DNA of 64,000 nucleotides, taken from positions 496,001 to 560,000 of the forward strand of contig NZ_JAPIVO010000002.1 of assembly GCF_026239655.1 (NCBI RefSeq), read 5' to 3'. Under the pieces are notes generated by a model. The model was not told the origin of the DNA and did not search any database. It was given only the letters and a program-made list of their open reading frames with translations. Each line of letters starts with the position of its first letter. The first letter of the stretch is position 1. The translations under genes were made by a program, and so were the position numbers. This DNA comes from Pedobacter sp. MR2016-24. Lineage in GTDB: Bacteria > Bacteroidota > Bacteroidia > Sphingobacteriales > Sphingobacteriaceae. Of the stretch, positions 9,568-18,871 are shown piece after piece.

Positions 9568-11784
9568 ATGAAATACAATCTACGCTCCACTTTATTCAGG
9601 TTGCTGCTCTTAATTGCCCTGGTCTCCGGATCCTCATGGGTATTAAAAGCGAAGGATAAAAAGCCTTTGGTCATTCCATTGGAATCTAAAAATAATGCAC
9701 TTGCCTTACAGGTAAATGCAAACGGAGATCTGGCAATGATCTACTTTGGGAAAAAGTTAGCTGATGTAAACGAGTACGCAGCAGTGCCGGGTGCTTATAA
9801 ACAAACGAGCGACTATACCGGAGAGCTCAACGCTGCCTATTCCTCATCGGGATCAAGGAACCTGGTAGAACCTGCAATTACTGTCACCCATGCAGATGGA
9901 GATAATTCACTGGCCCTTAAATATGTGAACCATACGCTGACTGATGTTAAAGCCGGTGTGAAATTGTTAAAAGTGCAGCTTAAGGATCCTGCTTATCCAT
10001 TTGAAGTAACGCTTTATTATCAGGTGTTTACCAATGAAGATGTGATAGAACAATGGAGTGAGATCCGCCACCAGGAGAAAGGAAATGTGGTATTACACAA
10101 ATTCGCTTCTGCCAATCTGCATTTGAAAGGAAAGGAATTCTGGTTAAAACAATATCATGGCGACTGGGCAAAAGAGATGCAGCCAGAGGAAGCTAAACTG
10201 ACACATGGTATCAAAACGCTTGACAGTAAATTGGGTACACGCGCGAACCTGTTCCAGCCCTCTGTATTTATGATCTCCATGGATAAACCCGCTACAGAGG
10301 ATGAAGGCAGCGTATTATATGGTGCACTTGAATATAGCGGCAATTTCCGTGTAGACCTGGAGGTAGACTACCAGGATAACCTGCGCATCATTGCCGGAAT
10401 CAATAATTATGCTTCTCCTTATACGCTGAAGGCAAATGAAGTGTTTACCACACCTGCATTTTTATATACTTTTTCCGATCAGGGAAAAGGTGCGGCCAGT
10501 CGTAAATTGCAAAACTGGGCAAGGGATTACAAATTGCTGGATGGTAAAGGAAACAGGCTAACCTTACTGAATAACTGGGAGGCGACTTACTTCGACTTCA
10601 ATGAGAGCAAGCTTGCAGAACTGTTGAAAGATACCAAAAGGCTTGGTGTAGATTTATTCCTGCTGGATGATGGCTGGTTCGCCAATAAATATCCAAGAAA
10701 TGGTGATACACAGGGCTTGGGCGACTGGGCAGAAAACAAACAGAAACTACCAAACGGGATTTCTTCACTGGTTAAAGAAGCAAAAAACAATGAAGTAAAA
10801 TTCGGTATCTGGATTGAACCCGAAATGGTGAGTCCGAAAAGTGAACTGTATGAAAAACATCCTGACTGGGTAGTTAAAGAAGATAAAAGAGAAGAGTATT
10901 ATTTCAGAAACCAGCTGGTGCTGGATTTGAGTAATGCAAAAGTGCAGGACTTTGTATATGGTGTAGTGGATGGTTTGTTTACTAAAAATCCTGATCTTGC
11001 TTATATCAAATGGGATTGCAATGCAGTGATTTACAATGCACATTCTGCAACGCTGAAAAATCAATCCCATTTCTATATCGAATACATGCGCGGTCTCTAT
11101 AAGGTCTTAGAACGCATCCGTAAAAAATATCCCACTGTCCCAATGATGTTATGCTCGGGCGGCGGTGGCAGGGTAGATTATGCAGCTTTGCAGTATTTTA
11201 CGGAATACTGGCCAAGTGATAATACAGATCCTGTGGAGCGTATTTTTATACAATGGGAGTATTCTTATTTTTATCCAGCTATCAGCAGTTCCAATCACGT
11301 AACAGATTGGGGTAAACAGCCTATTAAATTCCGCACGGATGTGGCCATGATGGGTAAATTAGGATTTGATATTGTGGTCAGTAAACTCGGAGAGCATGAG
11401 CTTCAATTTTGTAAAGATGCCATATCAACTTATAACAAACTGAAACCTGTCATCTATCAGGGAGATCAGTACCGACTGGCCAACCCTAAAGAGGGCAATG
11501 TTGCTGCTATGTTATATGTGGACAAGGAAAAAGCTAAGGGTGTACTATTCAATTACCTGGTCAGCAGCCGATATGATGAGGGGAGCAAATTGCCTATAAA
11601 ATTAAAGGGACTTGATCCTTCAAAAAAATACAAATTTAAGGAGGTGAATGTTTATCCTGGCACAAGTTCGTCTATTGATGAGGGAGCTGTGTACTCGGGC
11701 GACTTCCTGATGAAAATCGGATTTAATCCGCAATTGAGTCTAAGCAGGACAAGTGTTGTGCTCCAAATTGAAGAGGCAAGATAG
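9568..11784 (+). CDS. Alpha-galactosidase, GH36
   Basis: A 738-residue enzyme of normal GH36 length with an N-terminal signal-like hydrophobic stretch (about 7-27), a beta-sandwich domain, a TIM-barrel catalytic domain and a C-terminal sandwich. Diagnostic motifs are all present: 'LLDDGWF', 'GIWIEPEMV', 'IKWDCN' with nucleophile Asp483, 'CSGGGGRVD', and 'WPSDNTDP' with acid/base Asp551. It removes terminal alpha-1,6-galactose from raffinose-type sugars or galactomannan. It is the last gene of the SusCD operon, 27 bp after the preceding glycosidase, and is followed by a hairpin terminator. The signal suggests the periplasm. Confidence 0.93.
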   Translation: MKYNLRSTLFRLLLLIALVSGSSWVLKAKDKKPLVIPLESKNNALALQVNANGDLAMIYFGKKLADVNEYAAVPGAYKQTSDYTGELNAAYSSSGSRNLVEPAITVTHADGDNSLALKYVNHTLTDVKAGVKLLKVQLKDPAYPFEVTLYYQVFTNEDVIEQWSEIRHQEKGNVVLHKFASANLHLKGKEFWLKQYHGDWAKEMQPEEAKLTHGIKTLDSKLGTRANLFQPSVFMISMDKPATEDEGSVLYGALEYSGNFRVDLEVDYQDNLRIIAGINNYASPYTLKANEVFTTPAFLYTFSDQGKGAASRKLQNWARDYKLLDGKGNRLTLLNNWEATYFDFNESKLAELLKDTKRLGVDLFLLDDGWFANKYPRNGDTQGLGDWAENKQKLPNGISSLVKEAKNNEVKFGIWIEPEMVSPKSELYEKHPDWVVKEDKREEYYFRNQLVLDLSNAKVQDFVYGVVDGLFTKNPDLAYIKWDCNAVIYNAHSATLKNQSHFYIEYMRGLYKVLERIRKKYPTVPMMLCSGGGGRVDYAALQYFTEYWPSDNTDPVERIFIQWEYSYFYPAISSSNHVTDWGKQPIKFRTDVAMMGKLGFDIVVSKLGEHELQFCKDAISTYNKLKPVIYQGDQYRLANPKEGNVAAMLYVDKEKAKGVLFNYLVSSRYDEGSKLPIKLKGLDPSKKYKFKEVNVYPGTSSSIDEGAVYSGDFLMKIGFNPQLSLSRTSVVLQIEEAR

Positions 11785-11825
11785 GTTCGCAGCGCTCTTT
11801 AATAAAATATGCTGATGTATGCTTA

Positions 11826-11858
11826 AGAAAGCCGTTTCCAGATCTGGAGCGGCTTTCT
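11826..11858. terminator. Bidirectional hairpin terminator between convergent genes
   Basis: AGAAAGCCG (11826-11834) pairs perfectly with CGGCTTTCT (11850-11858). The loop region itself contains the palindrome CCAGATCTGG (11838-11847). It sits between the stop of the plus-strand alpha-galactosidase and the stop of the minus-strand methyltransferase, so it can end both transcripts. Confidence 0.75.
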
Positions 11859-11861
11859 CTA

Positions 11862-12593
11862 TTATTTTCCCACTCTCAATAAAACAGGGAAGGTAATTTC
11901 TTTTTTAACATCTGCTCCCCAGGCCGTTTTTAAGTCGGGCATAACCAGTTCCAAAGGATTTTTACCATTCGCTTTGATATAATGCTGCAAAGAAGACCAT
12001 GTATTCAGGTAACCAATCAGCTCATCAAAATTCCAGGTCGTTTTTATAGCGAAGTCAGGCGTAGTTATTTCTTCAAAAGGGAAGGGGATGGTCTCATATT
12101 CTTCTTCAATATACACCCTTTCTTTATCCCAGTATTCCCCTAAAATCTCTTCATAAAGCACATCGATTACCTGATCTACTTTCTCATCTACCTGCATAAT
12201 ACCGTAACCAATTGCGGCAAAAATTCCTCCCGGTTTTAATGTCCTTTTCACTTCCAGGTAAAAAGCATCAAACTGGAACCAATGGATGGCCTGTGCAACG
12301 GTAATCAGATCGAAAACATGATCGCCAAAAGAGCTTCGCTCTGAAGGTTCTACCAGGTATGAAATATTATCCTGTTGCACTGCATGTTTCAATTGATTTT
12401 CGCTGATGTCAGTTCCGAAAACCTGTTTGAAATGGTTTGCCAGCTCCCGGGCTACCTGTCCGTTTCCTGTTGCGCAGTCCCAGGCTGTGTTTTTTTCTGC
12501 GACCAGTGACAGGAGGAAATCATATAATTCTTGTGGATAGGTAGGTCTGAACTGGGCATATGCGGCTGACTGTGTTGAAAAATTATCCTTCAT
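11862..12593 (-). CDS. Class I SAM-dependent methyltransferase
   Basis: A 243-residue Rossmann-fold methyltransferase. Motif I is 'AWDCATGNGQVA' (about residues 38-49), the acidic residue after strand 2 is in 'FGTDIS', and the 'FDLITVAQAIHWF' strand 4 region matches the methyltransferase type 11/25 group (UbiE/COQ5-like and trans-aconitate methyltransferase-like proteins). The 'TYPQELYDFL' N-terminus is common in members of unknown substrate. It stands alone, convergent with the alpha-galactosidase. The substrate cannot be read from the sequence. Confidence 0.85.
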   Translation of the reverse strand: MKDNFSTQSAAYAQFRPTYPQELYDFLLSLVAEKNTAWDCATGNGQVARELANHFKQVFGTDISENQLKHAVQQDNISYLVEPSERSSFGDHVFDLITVAQAIHWFQFDAFYLEVKRTLKPGGIFAAIGYGIMQVDEKVDQVIDVLYEEILGEYWDKERVYIEEEYETIPFPFEEITTPDFAIKTTWNFDELIGYLNTWSSLQHYIKANGKNPLELVMPDLKTAWGADVKKEITFPVLLRVGK

Positions 12594-12715
12594 AGGGTTA
12601 AGTTCTGAGATGAAAAAGGCTGTGAAACCATGGTATTGTAACGCAAATCGTTTATGTTTGTTTCAATAGCATATGATCTTATACCAGCAATGCTACATTG
12701 ATCAACCATAGGATA

Positions 12716-14068
12716 TTATTCTTTCTTCATTACAAAAGTACCACCACCTTGCTGTAAGGTCATTTCTTTTTTTGCAGGATCAAAAATCAATACTACACCA
12801 GCTGCTGCAAATTTAAACTCATTCACTTTAACCGCTTCCAGTGGAAAGGCAGGCTGACCGGTTGCCTGTCCCATTAATACAGCGTCTTTTTTGGTAATCG
12901 TGATTTTAACCGGCAGCTGAGCAGTAGCATATGTTCCCAGATAAGGATCCAGGTCTTCTGTTTTGAGTGTTAAGGAGCTGGACGTAAATGGACTAGTGGA
13001 GATCACGTAAGGTTTGTTGAAGAGAATACTCAAAAAGCCTATTGCAACGTCGTTAAGATTCGTATTTACGCCATTTGCTAAATAGGCGAAGGCTACTTTG
13101 TCTTCCGGGAAATAAGCCGTTTGTGATCTGAAGCCGTCGATTCCTCCATTATGACCATAGGTAGTTCTTTCATAAAACGGGAAAGAGAATAAAGGCATTC
13201 CATAGCCACCATTGATTGTTTTCATTGTATTCAGGCTGGTTTCTTTTACCAGTTTACCCGCAAACAGGGCATTCATAAAGCTGGTCAGGTCGGCCGCGGT
13301 GGAAACAACAGCACCTGCACCACCCGGAATACTCATATCCGTTTCTGTATCTGGTTGCCAGCTTCCCTGCCAGTTGTATGACATCGCCTCATTAGCTGAA
13401 GGATTTATTTTGCCACCATAGTAGGTATCTTTCAAACCTATTTTATCCGTGATTCTGCTTTTCAGCGCCGCGGCATAAGGCTTCTTGTCTAACTTCTCGA
13501 TAATAAAACCTAACAAAATGAAGTTGGTGTTGCTGTATTCATGTTTAGCACCTGGTTCAAATACCGGTTTTGCAGCTTTAAAACTAGCCAGCATCTCTGC
13601 CTGAGATGTTTTCCTGCTCAGTTTCGATGTATAAGTAGTATCATTCGTGAAATTGAAAATGCCACTGCTGTGGTTCAGCATTTGTCCGATATTAATTTTA
13701 TCAGCATTAGGTACAGTGGGGAAATAATCAGCCAGTGAGGTAGTCAATTTTAACTTTCCTTCTTCAATTAACTGAAAGATCATAGCACCTGTAAATATCT
13801 TGGTGATTGATCCCACCCGGTAGCGGGTTTGAGGATTGGCAGCTGTCTTTTGTGTTGCACCTATTTCACTGTATCCAATCGCTTTACTATAGATCAGCTG
13901 CCCATTTTTAGAAATGGCAATACTCATCATCGCCTTGTTGTTGGCTTGCAGCACATCAAACAGACTGTCCATTTTTGCCTTATTGAAAGTTTTGTCGGTA
14001 TTACCTTGCGCAAAGGTAGTTTTAGCAGATAATCCGCATAAGAGTATGAATAATAGTAGTTTATGCAT
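12716..14068 (-). CDS. Serine hydrolase of the beta-lactamase/penicillin-binding class C fold
   Basis: A 450-residue exported protein (signal peptide ending near 'TTFAQ', residue 21). The class C triad is complete: Ser87-x-x-Lys90 in 'GSITKIF', Tyr178-Ser-Asn180 in 'YSNTNF', and 'HNGG' replacing the KTG-like third motif. A C-terminal small domain (about 355-450) follows the catalytic domain. Proteins of this type act as peptidases, esterases or D-aminopeptidase-like enzymes far more often than as antibiotic-hydrolysing beta-lactamases, so resistance should not be assumed. It is probably monocistronic. Confidence 0.87.
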   Translation of the reverse strand: MHKLLLFILLCGLSAKTTFAQGNTDKTFNKAKMDSLFDVLQANNKAMMSIAISKNGQLIYSKAIGYSEIGATQKTAANPQTRYRVGSITKIFTGAMIFQLIEEGKLKLTTSLADYFPTVPNADKINIGQMLNHSSGIFNFTNDTTYTSKLSRKTSQAEMLASFKAAKPVFEPGAKHEYSNTNFILLGFIIEKLDKKPYAAALKSRITDKIGLKDTYYGGKINPSANEAMSYNWQGSWQPDTETDMSIPGGAGAVVSTAADLTSFMNALFAGKLVKETSLNTMKTINGGYGMPLFSFPFYERTTYGHNGGIDGFRSQTAYFPEDKVAFAYLANGVNTNLNDVAIGFLSILFNKPYVISTSPFTSSSLTLKTEDLDPYLGTYATAQLPVKITITKKDAVLMGQATGQPAFPLEAVKVNEFKFAAAGVVLIFDPAKKEMTLQQGGGTFVMKKE

Positions 14069-14154
14069 GTTCTTTGGTTTTCTATTGGAGCGTCGCTATT
14101 CTCAGTTGTTACGAGAAGCGTAAAATAAATTTTCCAGGAAGAAAAAACACGTCT

Positions 14155-15411
14155 TTATAAAGGTGAAGGGGCGTTTCCTTTTTTCTTCTCTTCAATCCAG
14201 AGCGACATATATTTTGTACTATTCGCCGTATGGTGCTGCAAAATCTGTCCGAAAAAGTTGTGTTGCCGGTGGGCAGTTAAATTCAGCGAAAAAGTTGTCA
14301 GTTTTTCAATAAACTGACGGCCAAATCCAGATTGTCCATAGCGCTCATTATTGATTTTTATACCATTTTCCTGCGCTTTCAACCATAAATCCTTGTCCTT
14401 GTACAGTTTCACCGCCTGAGCGATAAAAGATGCTGTGTCATCCTCAATTGCACCGTTCCAGTTCAGCTGCCCGTGCATGGCTTCTGCACCTATAGCTGTA
14501 GTAACTGCAGGGGTGCCTGTTTGCATCGCATCTATAAACTTCCCTTTTACACCTGCGCCAAATCTGATAGGTGCAAGTAATATTCTATGCTTTGCAATTT
14601 TTTCCTTTGCATCTTCAGCACGTCCAAGCACAAGAAACCCCTCTTTACTATTGTGTAATTGCGTTACCTTTTGTGTGGTATATGCACCGTAAATATAAAG
14701 TTGAACATCAGGTAGCCGCTTTCTTAATACAGGCCATATTTCTGCTTTTAATCTTTTGACGGTATCCCAGTTCGGTTCATGCAAAAAGTTACCAATAAAT
14801 ACGAAACCTTCACGCTCATCAAAACTTCTCCAATTCAGTCTATTTTCTTCTGTGATTTCGTTTTCCAGGAAGGGAAGGTAATAGATTAGCGATGTATCTA
14901 CGCGGAACTGATTTTGCAGGATTTCCATTTCTATTTCCGAAATAATCAATGATAAATCACATCTTAATATGGAGGCGATTTCCCTCTTTGCCATATCAGT
15001 AAAAAGATCAGCAGCTTTTAACGTGTCGCCCGACTTGATGGCTATTTGTCTTGCATGACGTAAACAATGGAGGTCCTCCGTATCCAAAATACGTAGTGCA
15101 TCCGGGCATTCCTGCTGTACCCTCCATCCGTACTGTTCTTCCACCATATAGCGGTCAAACATGACTATTTGAGGATTGATTTCTTGTAAAAATAGGTTGA
15201 AGCTGCTATCGTTTAGCCTGATTTGTTGTGCTGTTACTCCTAAGCGCTGCAGGTTATAACTGTATTCGCCTTTCGCGGCAGCAGAAGCAAAACAAACCTC
15301 ATATCCTGCACTAAGGAACAAATTGATCAGCTGGATAACTCTTGTGCCCGCTGCCGATGACAATGGCTCCGGCCACACTAATCCGATAATCAATACTTTT
15401 CCTTTGTCCAT
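14155..15411 (-). CDS. Glycosyltransferase, GT4-like
   Basis: A 418-residue GT-B fold protein. The N-terminal Rossmann domain begins 'KVLIIGLVWPEPLSSAAGTR', typical of the donor/acceptor cleft of group 1 glycosyltransferases. The C-terminal half has 'FVFIGNFLHEPNWD', 'LYIYGAY' and 'LAPIRFGAGVKGKFIDAM', followed by 'GTPAVTT', matching the nucleotide-sugar-binding half of GT4. No membrane segment or signal is seen, so it is cytoplasmic. It stands alone between an unrelated hydrolase and MiaE; no polysaccharide cluster is nearby, so donor and acceptor are unknown. Confidence 0.83.
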   Translation of the reverse strand: MDKGKVLIIGLVWPEPLSSAAGTRVIQLINLFLSAGYEVCFASAAAKGEYSYNLQRLGVTAQQIRLNDSSFNLFLQEINPQIVMFDRYMVEEQYGWRVQQECPDALRILDTEDLHCLRHARQIAIKSGDTLKAADLFTDMAKREIASILRCDLSLIISEIEMEILQNQFRVDTSLIYYLPFLENEITEENRLNWRSFDEREGFVFIGNFLHEPNWDTVKRLKAEIWPVLRKRLPDVQLYIYGAYTTQKVTQLHNSKEGFLVLGRAEDAKEKIAKHRILLAPIRFGAGVKGKFIDAMQTGTPAVTTAIGAEAMHGQLNWNGAIEDDTASFIAQAVKLYKDKDLWLKAQENGIKINNERYGQSGFGRQFIEKLTTFSLNLTAHRQHNFFGQILQHHTANSTKYMSLWIEEKKKGNAPSPL

Positions 15412-15527
15412 GCTCCTTAAATTTACGCAAAATAGAGGTTTTTAAGTCAGAATCTCCAATCGCGATGATTATTGCTGGTTAACAAGCTGATTATGCTTAA
15501 ATTTGGCGATAAGAATTACATCATCAC

Positions 15528-16109
15528 ATGCTTGGATTAAAATTACTGACAGACCCGCGTTGGGCAAATATTGCTGAATCAAATTTAGAAGAGATCTTAA
15601 CCGACCATGCCTGGTGTGAGCAAAAAGCAGCAACAAACGCCATTACGCTGATCACCAATAATTCCGAGCACATGGACCTGGTGGAAGAGTTAACTGCTAT
15701 TGCCATTGAGGAAATGCAGCATTTTCAAATGGTGGTAGAAATTATCAAACAACGTGGTTATACTTTAGGGCGTGAGCGTAAAGATGATTATGTGGGACGT
15801 CTGGTTAAGTTCAGCCGTAGAGACGGCAGCAGGAACTCTGCTTTTATAGACCGTCTTTTATTCGCTGCAATGATCGAGGCCAGAAGCTGTGAACGTTTCC
15901 GCGTATTATCGCAGAACATCAAAGATGAGGAACTGGCTAAATTTTATCATGACCTGATGGTTTCTGAAGCTGGCCATTACACTACCTTTCTAAACTTTGC
16001 ACGTAAATATACGATCGATATCGATGTAGATAAACGATGGAAAGAATGGCTGGAGTTTGAAGGTGAACTGATTCAGAGTTTTGGAAACAAAGAAGCCATT
16101 CACGGCTAA
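15528..16109 (+). CDS. miaE: tRNA-(ms2io6A)-hydroxylase MiaE
   Basis: A 193-residue ferritin-like di-iron monooxygenase that hydroxylates the isopentenyl group of ms2i6A37 in tRNAs reading UNN codons. The carboxylate/histidine iron ligands are visible in 'DHAWCEQKAA', 'IEEMQHF', 'IEARSCERF' and 'VSEAGHY', in the expected order for MiaE. Length is normal for the family. It starts at an ATG 116 bp from the divergent glycosyltransferase, and its end faces the thioredoxin-like gene 20 bp away. Confidence 0.93.
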   Translation: MLGLKLLTDPRWANIAESNLEEILTDHAWCEQKAATNAITLITNNSEHMDLVEELTAIAIEEMQHFQMVVEIIKQRGYTLGRERKDDYVGRLVKFSRRDGSRNSAFIDRLLFAAMIEARSCERFRVLSQNIKDEELAKFYHDLMVSEAGHYTTFLNFARKYTIDIDVDKRWKEWLEFEGELIQSFGNKEAIHG

Positions 16110-16129
16110 GGCTGCTTTAAACGCCGAAT

Positions 16130-16657
16130 CTATTTTGCTTTACGTGCTGCTTTGAGTTTTGTATCAATCAGCTCCGTAAGTGCGGCAAATTCCTTTTCGC
16201 TGTAACCTATTGATTGATAGATGATTTTACCGTTTTGGTCAATCAATACGTTTCTGGGGATAGACTGGGTGGCAAACTTGCTGAAAATACCACGGTTCAG
16301 GTCTGGCAATATAGGAAAAGTGAATCCTTTTTTAGCTTTAAATGGAGTTAATTTATCCCAGCCTTCTTCTCTTCCAAATACAAAGAGGGCAAAGTCAGGG
16401 TTGTTCTTGTGTTTGTCCCAGATCTGTTTCTGCATCACCGGAAGTTCAATGTTACAAGGAGGGCACCAGGTAGCAAACAAGTTGATCAATATGAGTTTTC
16501 CTTTGTAGTCGCTGATATTTACAGTTTTCCCTTTTTCAGTCTCAAATGAAAACTGTGGAACCTGATCACCGATTTTAGTTAAGGTAGCTGCATCATCCTG
16601 TGCAAAGCTTGCTAATGGCAATAAAAATAAGAGAAATAAGAGGTGAGACAGTTTCAT
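16130..16657 (-). CDS. TlpA/ResA-like thioredoxin-fold protein
   Basis: A 175-residue exported thioredoxin-fold protein (signal peptide ending near 'ASFAQ', residue 20). The redox centre is Cys65-Pro-Pro-Cys68 in 'FATWCPPCN', the CPPC form typical of TlpA/ResA-type reductants, and the cis-proline region appears as 'SIPRNVLID'. Such proteins reduce disulfides in the periplasm, often for cytochrome c maturation, but no cytochrome or Ccm gene lies nearby, so the client is unknown. Confidence 0.88.
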   Translation of the reverse strand: MKLSHLLFLLFLLPLASFAQDDAATLTKIGDQVPQFSFETEKGKTVNISDYKGKLILINLFATWCPPCNIELPVMQKQIWDKHKNNPDFALFVFGREEGWDKLTPFKAKKGFTFPILPDLNRGIFSKFATQSIPRNVLIDQNGKIIYQSIGYSEKEFAALTELIDTKLKAARKAK

Positions 16658-16776
16658 AACAGCAGTATTTTGATTAAGACAATATATGATTTTTTCGGAA
16701 ATCTTTAGACTGATATGAAATAATAAATGTTATAGAGATACCTTAATATTTCTAGTTATTATTAGTTATCGACTGA

Positions 16777-17370
16777 TTATTTTACCGGCCACTTTCCATA
16801 ATAAGCAATTGCCTTATAATTTCCGTTTACGCGTCCAAACACAAAGCCAAAAAAACTTTCTGCCTGGGTACCAGTTTCCTGATATTGTAAATAAGCTTCA
16901 TACAATGTGCTGCCGGGATCAGTTACCTTCTGTAGGGTCTGATAATATAACTCATCCGGATGTTTGTTGATCTCTACGAGGCTGTCTGCAGGAAATCCAG
17001 GAATCAGGCGTAATACATCGGCATTAAATACCGCGCTGCGGTATTGACCGAATGCTGACTGCTCAATTTCACCCGAGGGTTTGCCCATGCTGGTCTCCGT
17101 CTCTTCATTACCGGTGTAAAAAGGAAAGTTTAACAGGCCTGGCAGCTGCGCAGCCTGATTGTTCTTTACCTGTTGTTTGAAATGCTCAAAAAAAGCAGTA
17201 AAATCCTCCTCGTCATTGATAAAAGCAGCAGCAGGTTTTTCTTTGGGAACCACCGCTGTAATATCTGACTTTTCGTTCTTTACCGCATTTGTAGTACATC
17301 CCGAATATAACAGCGTCAGCATCAATAAAGCCACCACAATTCTTTCCCTTTTTATTAACAACTGATTCAT
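16777..17370 (-). CDS. Putative lipoprotein of unknown function
   Basis: A 197-residue protein with a lipoprotein signal: a basic start, a hydrophobic core and the lipobox 'LLYSGC' with the lipidated Cys at about residue 25. The mature part is soluble-looking and acidic, with no recognisable domain; 'FGFVFGRVNGNYKAIAYYG' near the end looks like a beta-structured closing segment. It is monocistronic between the TlpA-like gene and the divergent sugar porter. I do not recognise a function. Confidence 0.65.
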   Translation of the reverse strand: MNQLLIKRERIVVALLMLTLLYSGCTTNAVKNEKSDITAVVPKEKPAAAFINDEEDFTAFFEHFKQQVKNNQAAQLPGLLNFPFYTGNEETETSMGKPSGEIEQSAFGQYRSAVFNADVLRLIPGFPADSLVEINKHPDELYYQTLQKVTDPGSTLYEAYLQYQETGTQAESFFGFVFGRVNGNYKAIAYYGKWPVK

Positions 17371-17502
17371 GATTTTTATCCGTTTAAGCGCTTTTACCTC
17401 TCTGATTGCAGCAAATTTACAAGAATTCCTTTACCTGTGTACCTCATCAGGTCAATATCGTGGCAGATTGTTTGTATATTGTTAAAACGTAATTTTTATG
17501 GT

Positions 17503-18834
17503 ATGCAGAAGCAATATTCAACGGTATTTTTATGGTCTATTATTGTCGCCCTCGGGGGACTGCTATTCGGTTTTGATACTGCCGTCATATCGGGGGTAGA
17601 GAAAACCATTCAGCAACTCTTCCAATTGTCGCCCTTCTGGCAAGGGTTCACCATCTCTTCTGCCTTAATTGGAACGGTAATCGGGGCCTTATTCTCTGGT
17701 AGCCCGGCAGATAAATATGGTAGGAAGCCAATGTTATTCCTTACAGGAGCACTATTCGGACTTTCTGCGATAGCGAGTGCACTGGTTACCAACCTGCCGC
17801 TGTTTATTATCTTTCGTTTTATCGGAGGTCTGGCCATCGGCGCTTCATCTGTCATTGCACCCATGTATATCTCTGAAATTTCGCCGGCCAGTGTAAGGGG
17901 CAGAATGACTGCTCTTTTTCAGTTTAATGTCATCACCGGTATTTTACTCGCCTATGTATCGAACTACTTCCTGCGTGACATAGCCGGAGAGGATTCCTGG
18001 AGGTATATGCTCGGCGTAGGAAGTGTGCCTTCCGTGGTTTTCTTCTTCCTGCTTTTCCTGGTACCCGAAAGTCCGAGATTTTTAATCAAATCCGGTAAAA
18101 CAGCTGAAGCTAAAAATGTGCTGGAAAGGTCTGGTGTACCCTTTGTGGACAAGGAAATTGAGGAAATAGAACGCAGTATGCAGCAAAAAAAAGAGAACCT
18201 TTTCTCTATGCGTTTTATCAAGCCAATTTCGATTGCGTTCCTCGTTGCGATGTTCAACCAGTTCTCTGGTATCAATGCCATACTCTATTATGCGCCACGA
18301 ATATTTGAACTTTCTGGTGTTTCTGCTGCCGATGCCTATCTTCAGCCCATACTGATCGGAATTACGAATGGTATTTTTACCATGGTCGGGCTGGTGATTA
18401 TCGATAAGGTAGGGAGAAAAAAACTGCTCATTGCCGGCTCTGTTGGCATGACGGTTTGCCTAGGACTGGTCGCCCGTTCCTTTTATATGCAGGATTTTGA
18501 AGGATATGGATTACTGATCTTTCTGATGGGTTATATTATGTTCTTTGCTTTTTCTACAGGTGCTGTGATCTGGGTACTCATCTCTGAGGTTTTCCCGAAC
18601 AGCGTCAGGGGACAGGGGCAATCGCTGGGGAGTTTCACACACTGGTTTTTTGCAACAATCATCACTTTCCTGTTTCCGGTTGTAGTTGGAGATTCACCAA
18701 TAGGCGGCGGATATGCATTTACTTTTTTTGCCGTGATGATGATCGTTCAGGCCATTGTGGTATGGAAATACTTCCCGGAAACTAAAGGGCGCACGCTGGA
18801 GGAAATCAGCGATGAGCTGGTAGCAAAAGAATAA
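17503..18834 (+). CDS. MFS sugar porter (XylE/GLUT-like)
   Basis: A 443-residue, 12-helix major facilitator. The sugar porter signatures are clear: 'FGFDTAVISG' in the first helix, 'DKYGRKP' in the loop between helices 2 and 3, 'PESPRFLI' before the central loop, 'DKVGRKKLL' in the second half and 'PETKGRTLEEI' at the end. The ATG at 17503 is preferred over the in-frame ATG at 17437 because the extra 22 residues are not family-like and the MFS domain begins right after 'MQKQYS'. It probably imports a hexose or pentose by proton symport; the sugar is not determinable here. Confidence 0.9.
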   Translation: MQKQYSTVFLWSIIVALGGLLFGFDTAVISGVEKTIQQLFQLSPFWQGFTISSALIGTVIGALFSGSPADKYGRKPMLFLTGALFGLSAIASALVTNLPLFIIFRFIGGLAIGASSVIAPMYISEISPASVRGRMTALFQFNVITGILLAYVSNYFLRDIAGEDSWRYMLGVGSVPSVVFFFLLFLVPESPRFLIKSGKTAEAKNVLERSGVPFVDKEIEEIERSMQQKKENLFSMRFIKPISIAFLVAMFNQFSGINAILYYAPRIFELSGVSAADAYLQPILIGITNGIFTMVGLVIIDKVGRKKLLIAGSVGMTVCLGLVARSFYMQDFEGYGLLIFLMGYIMFFAFSTGAVIWVLISEVFPNSVRGQGQSLGSFTHWFFATIITFLFPVVVGDSPIGGGYAFTFFAVMMIVQAIVVWKYFPETKGRTLEEISDELVAKE

Positions 18835-18871
18835 CAGGGATATCAATAAGCATTTATTTAATTAGGTTCTA

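Noticed and set aside
12716..14068. Antibiotic-resistance beta-lactamase
   Set aside because: Although the class C triad is present, the third motif (HNGG) and C-terminal extension fit general serine hydrolases; resistance cannot be claimed.
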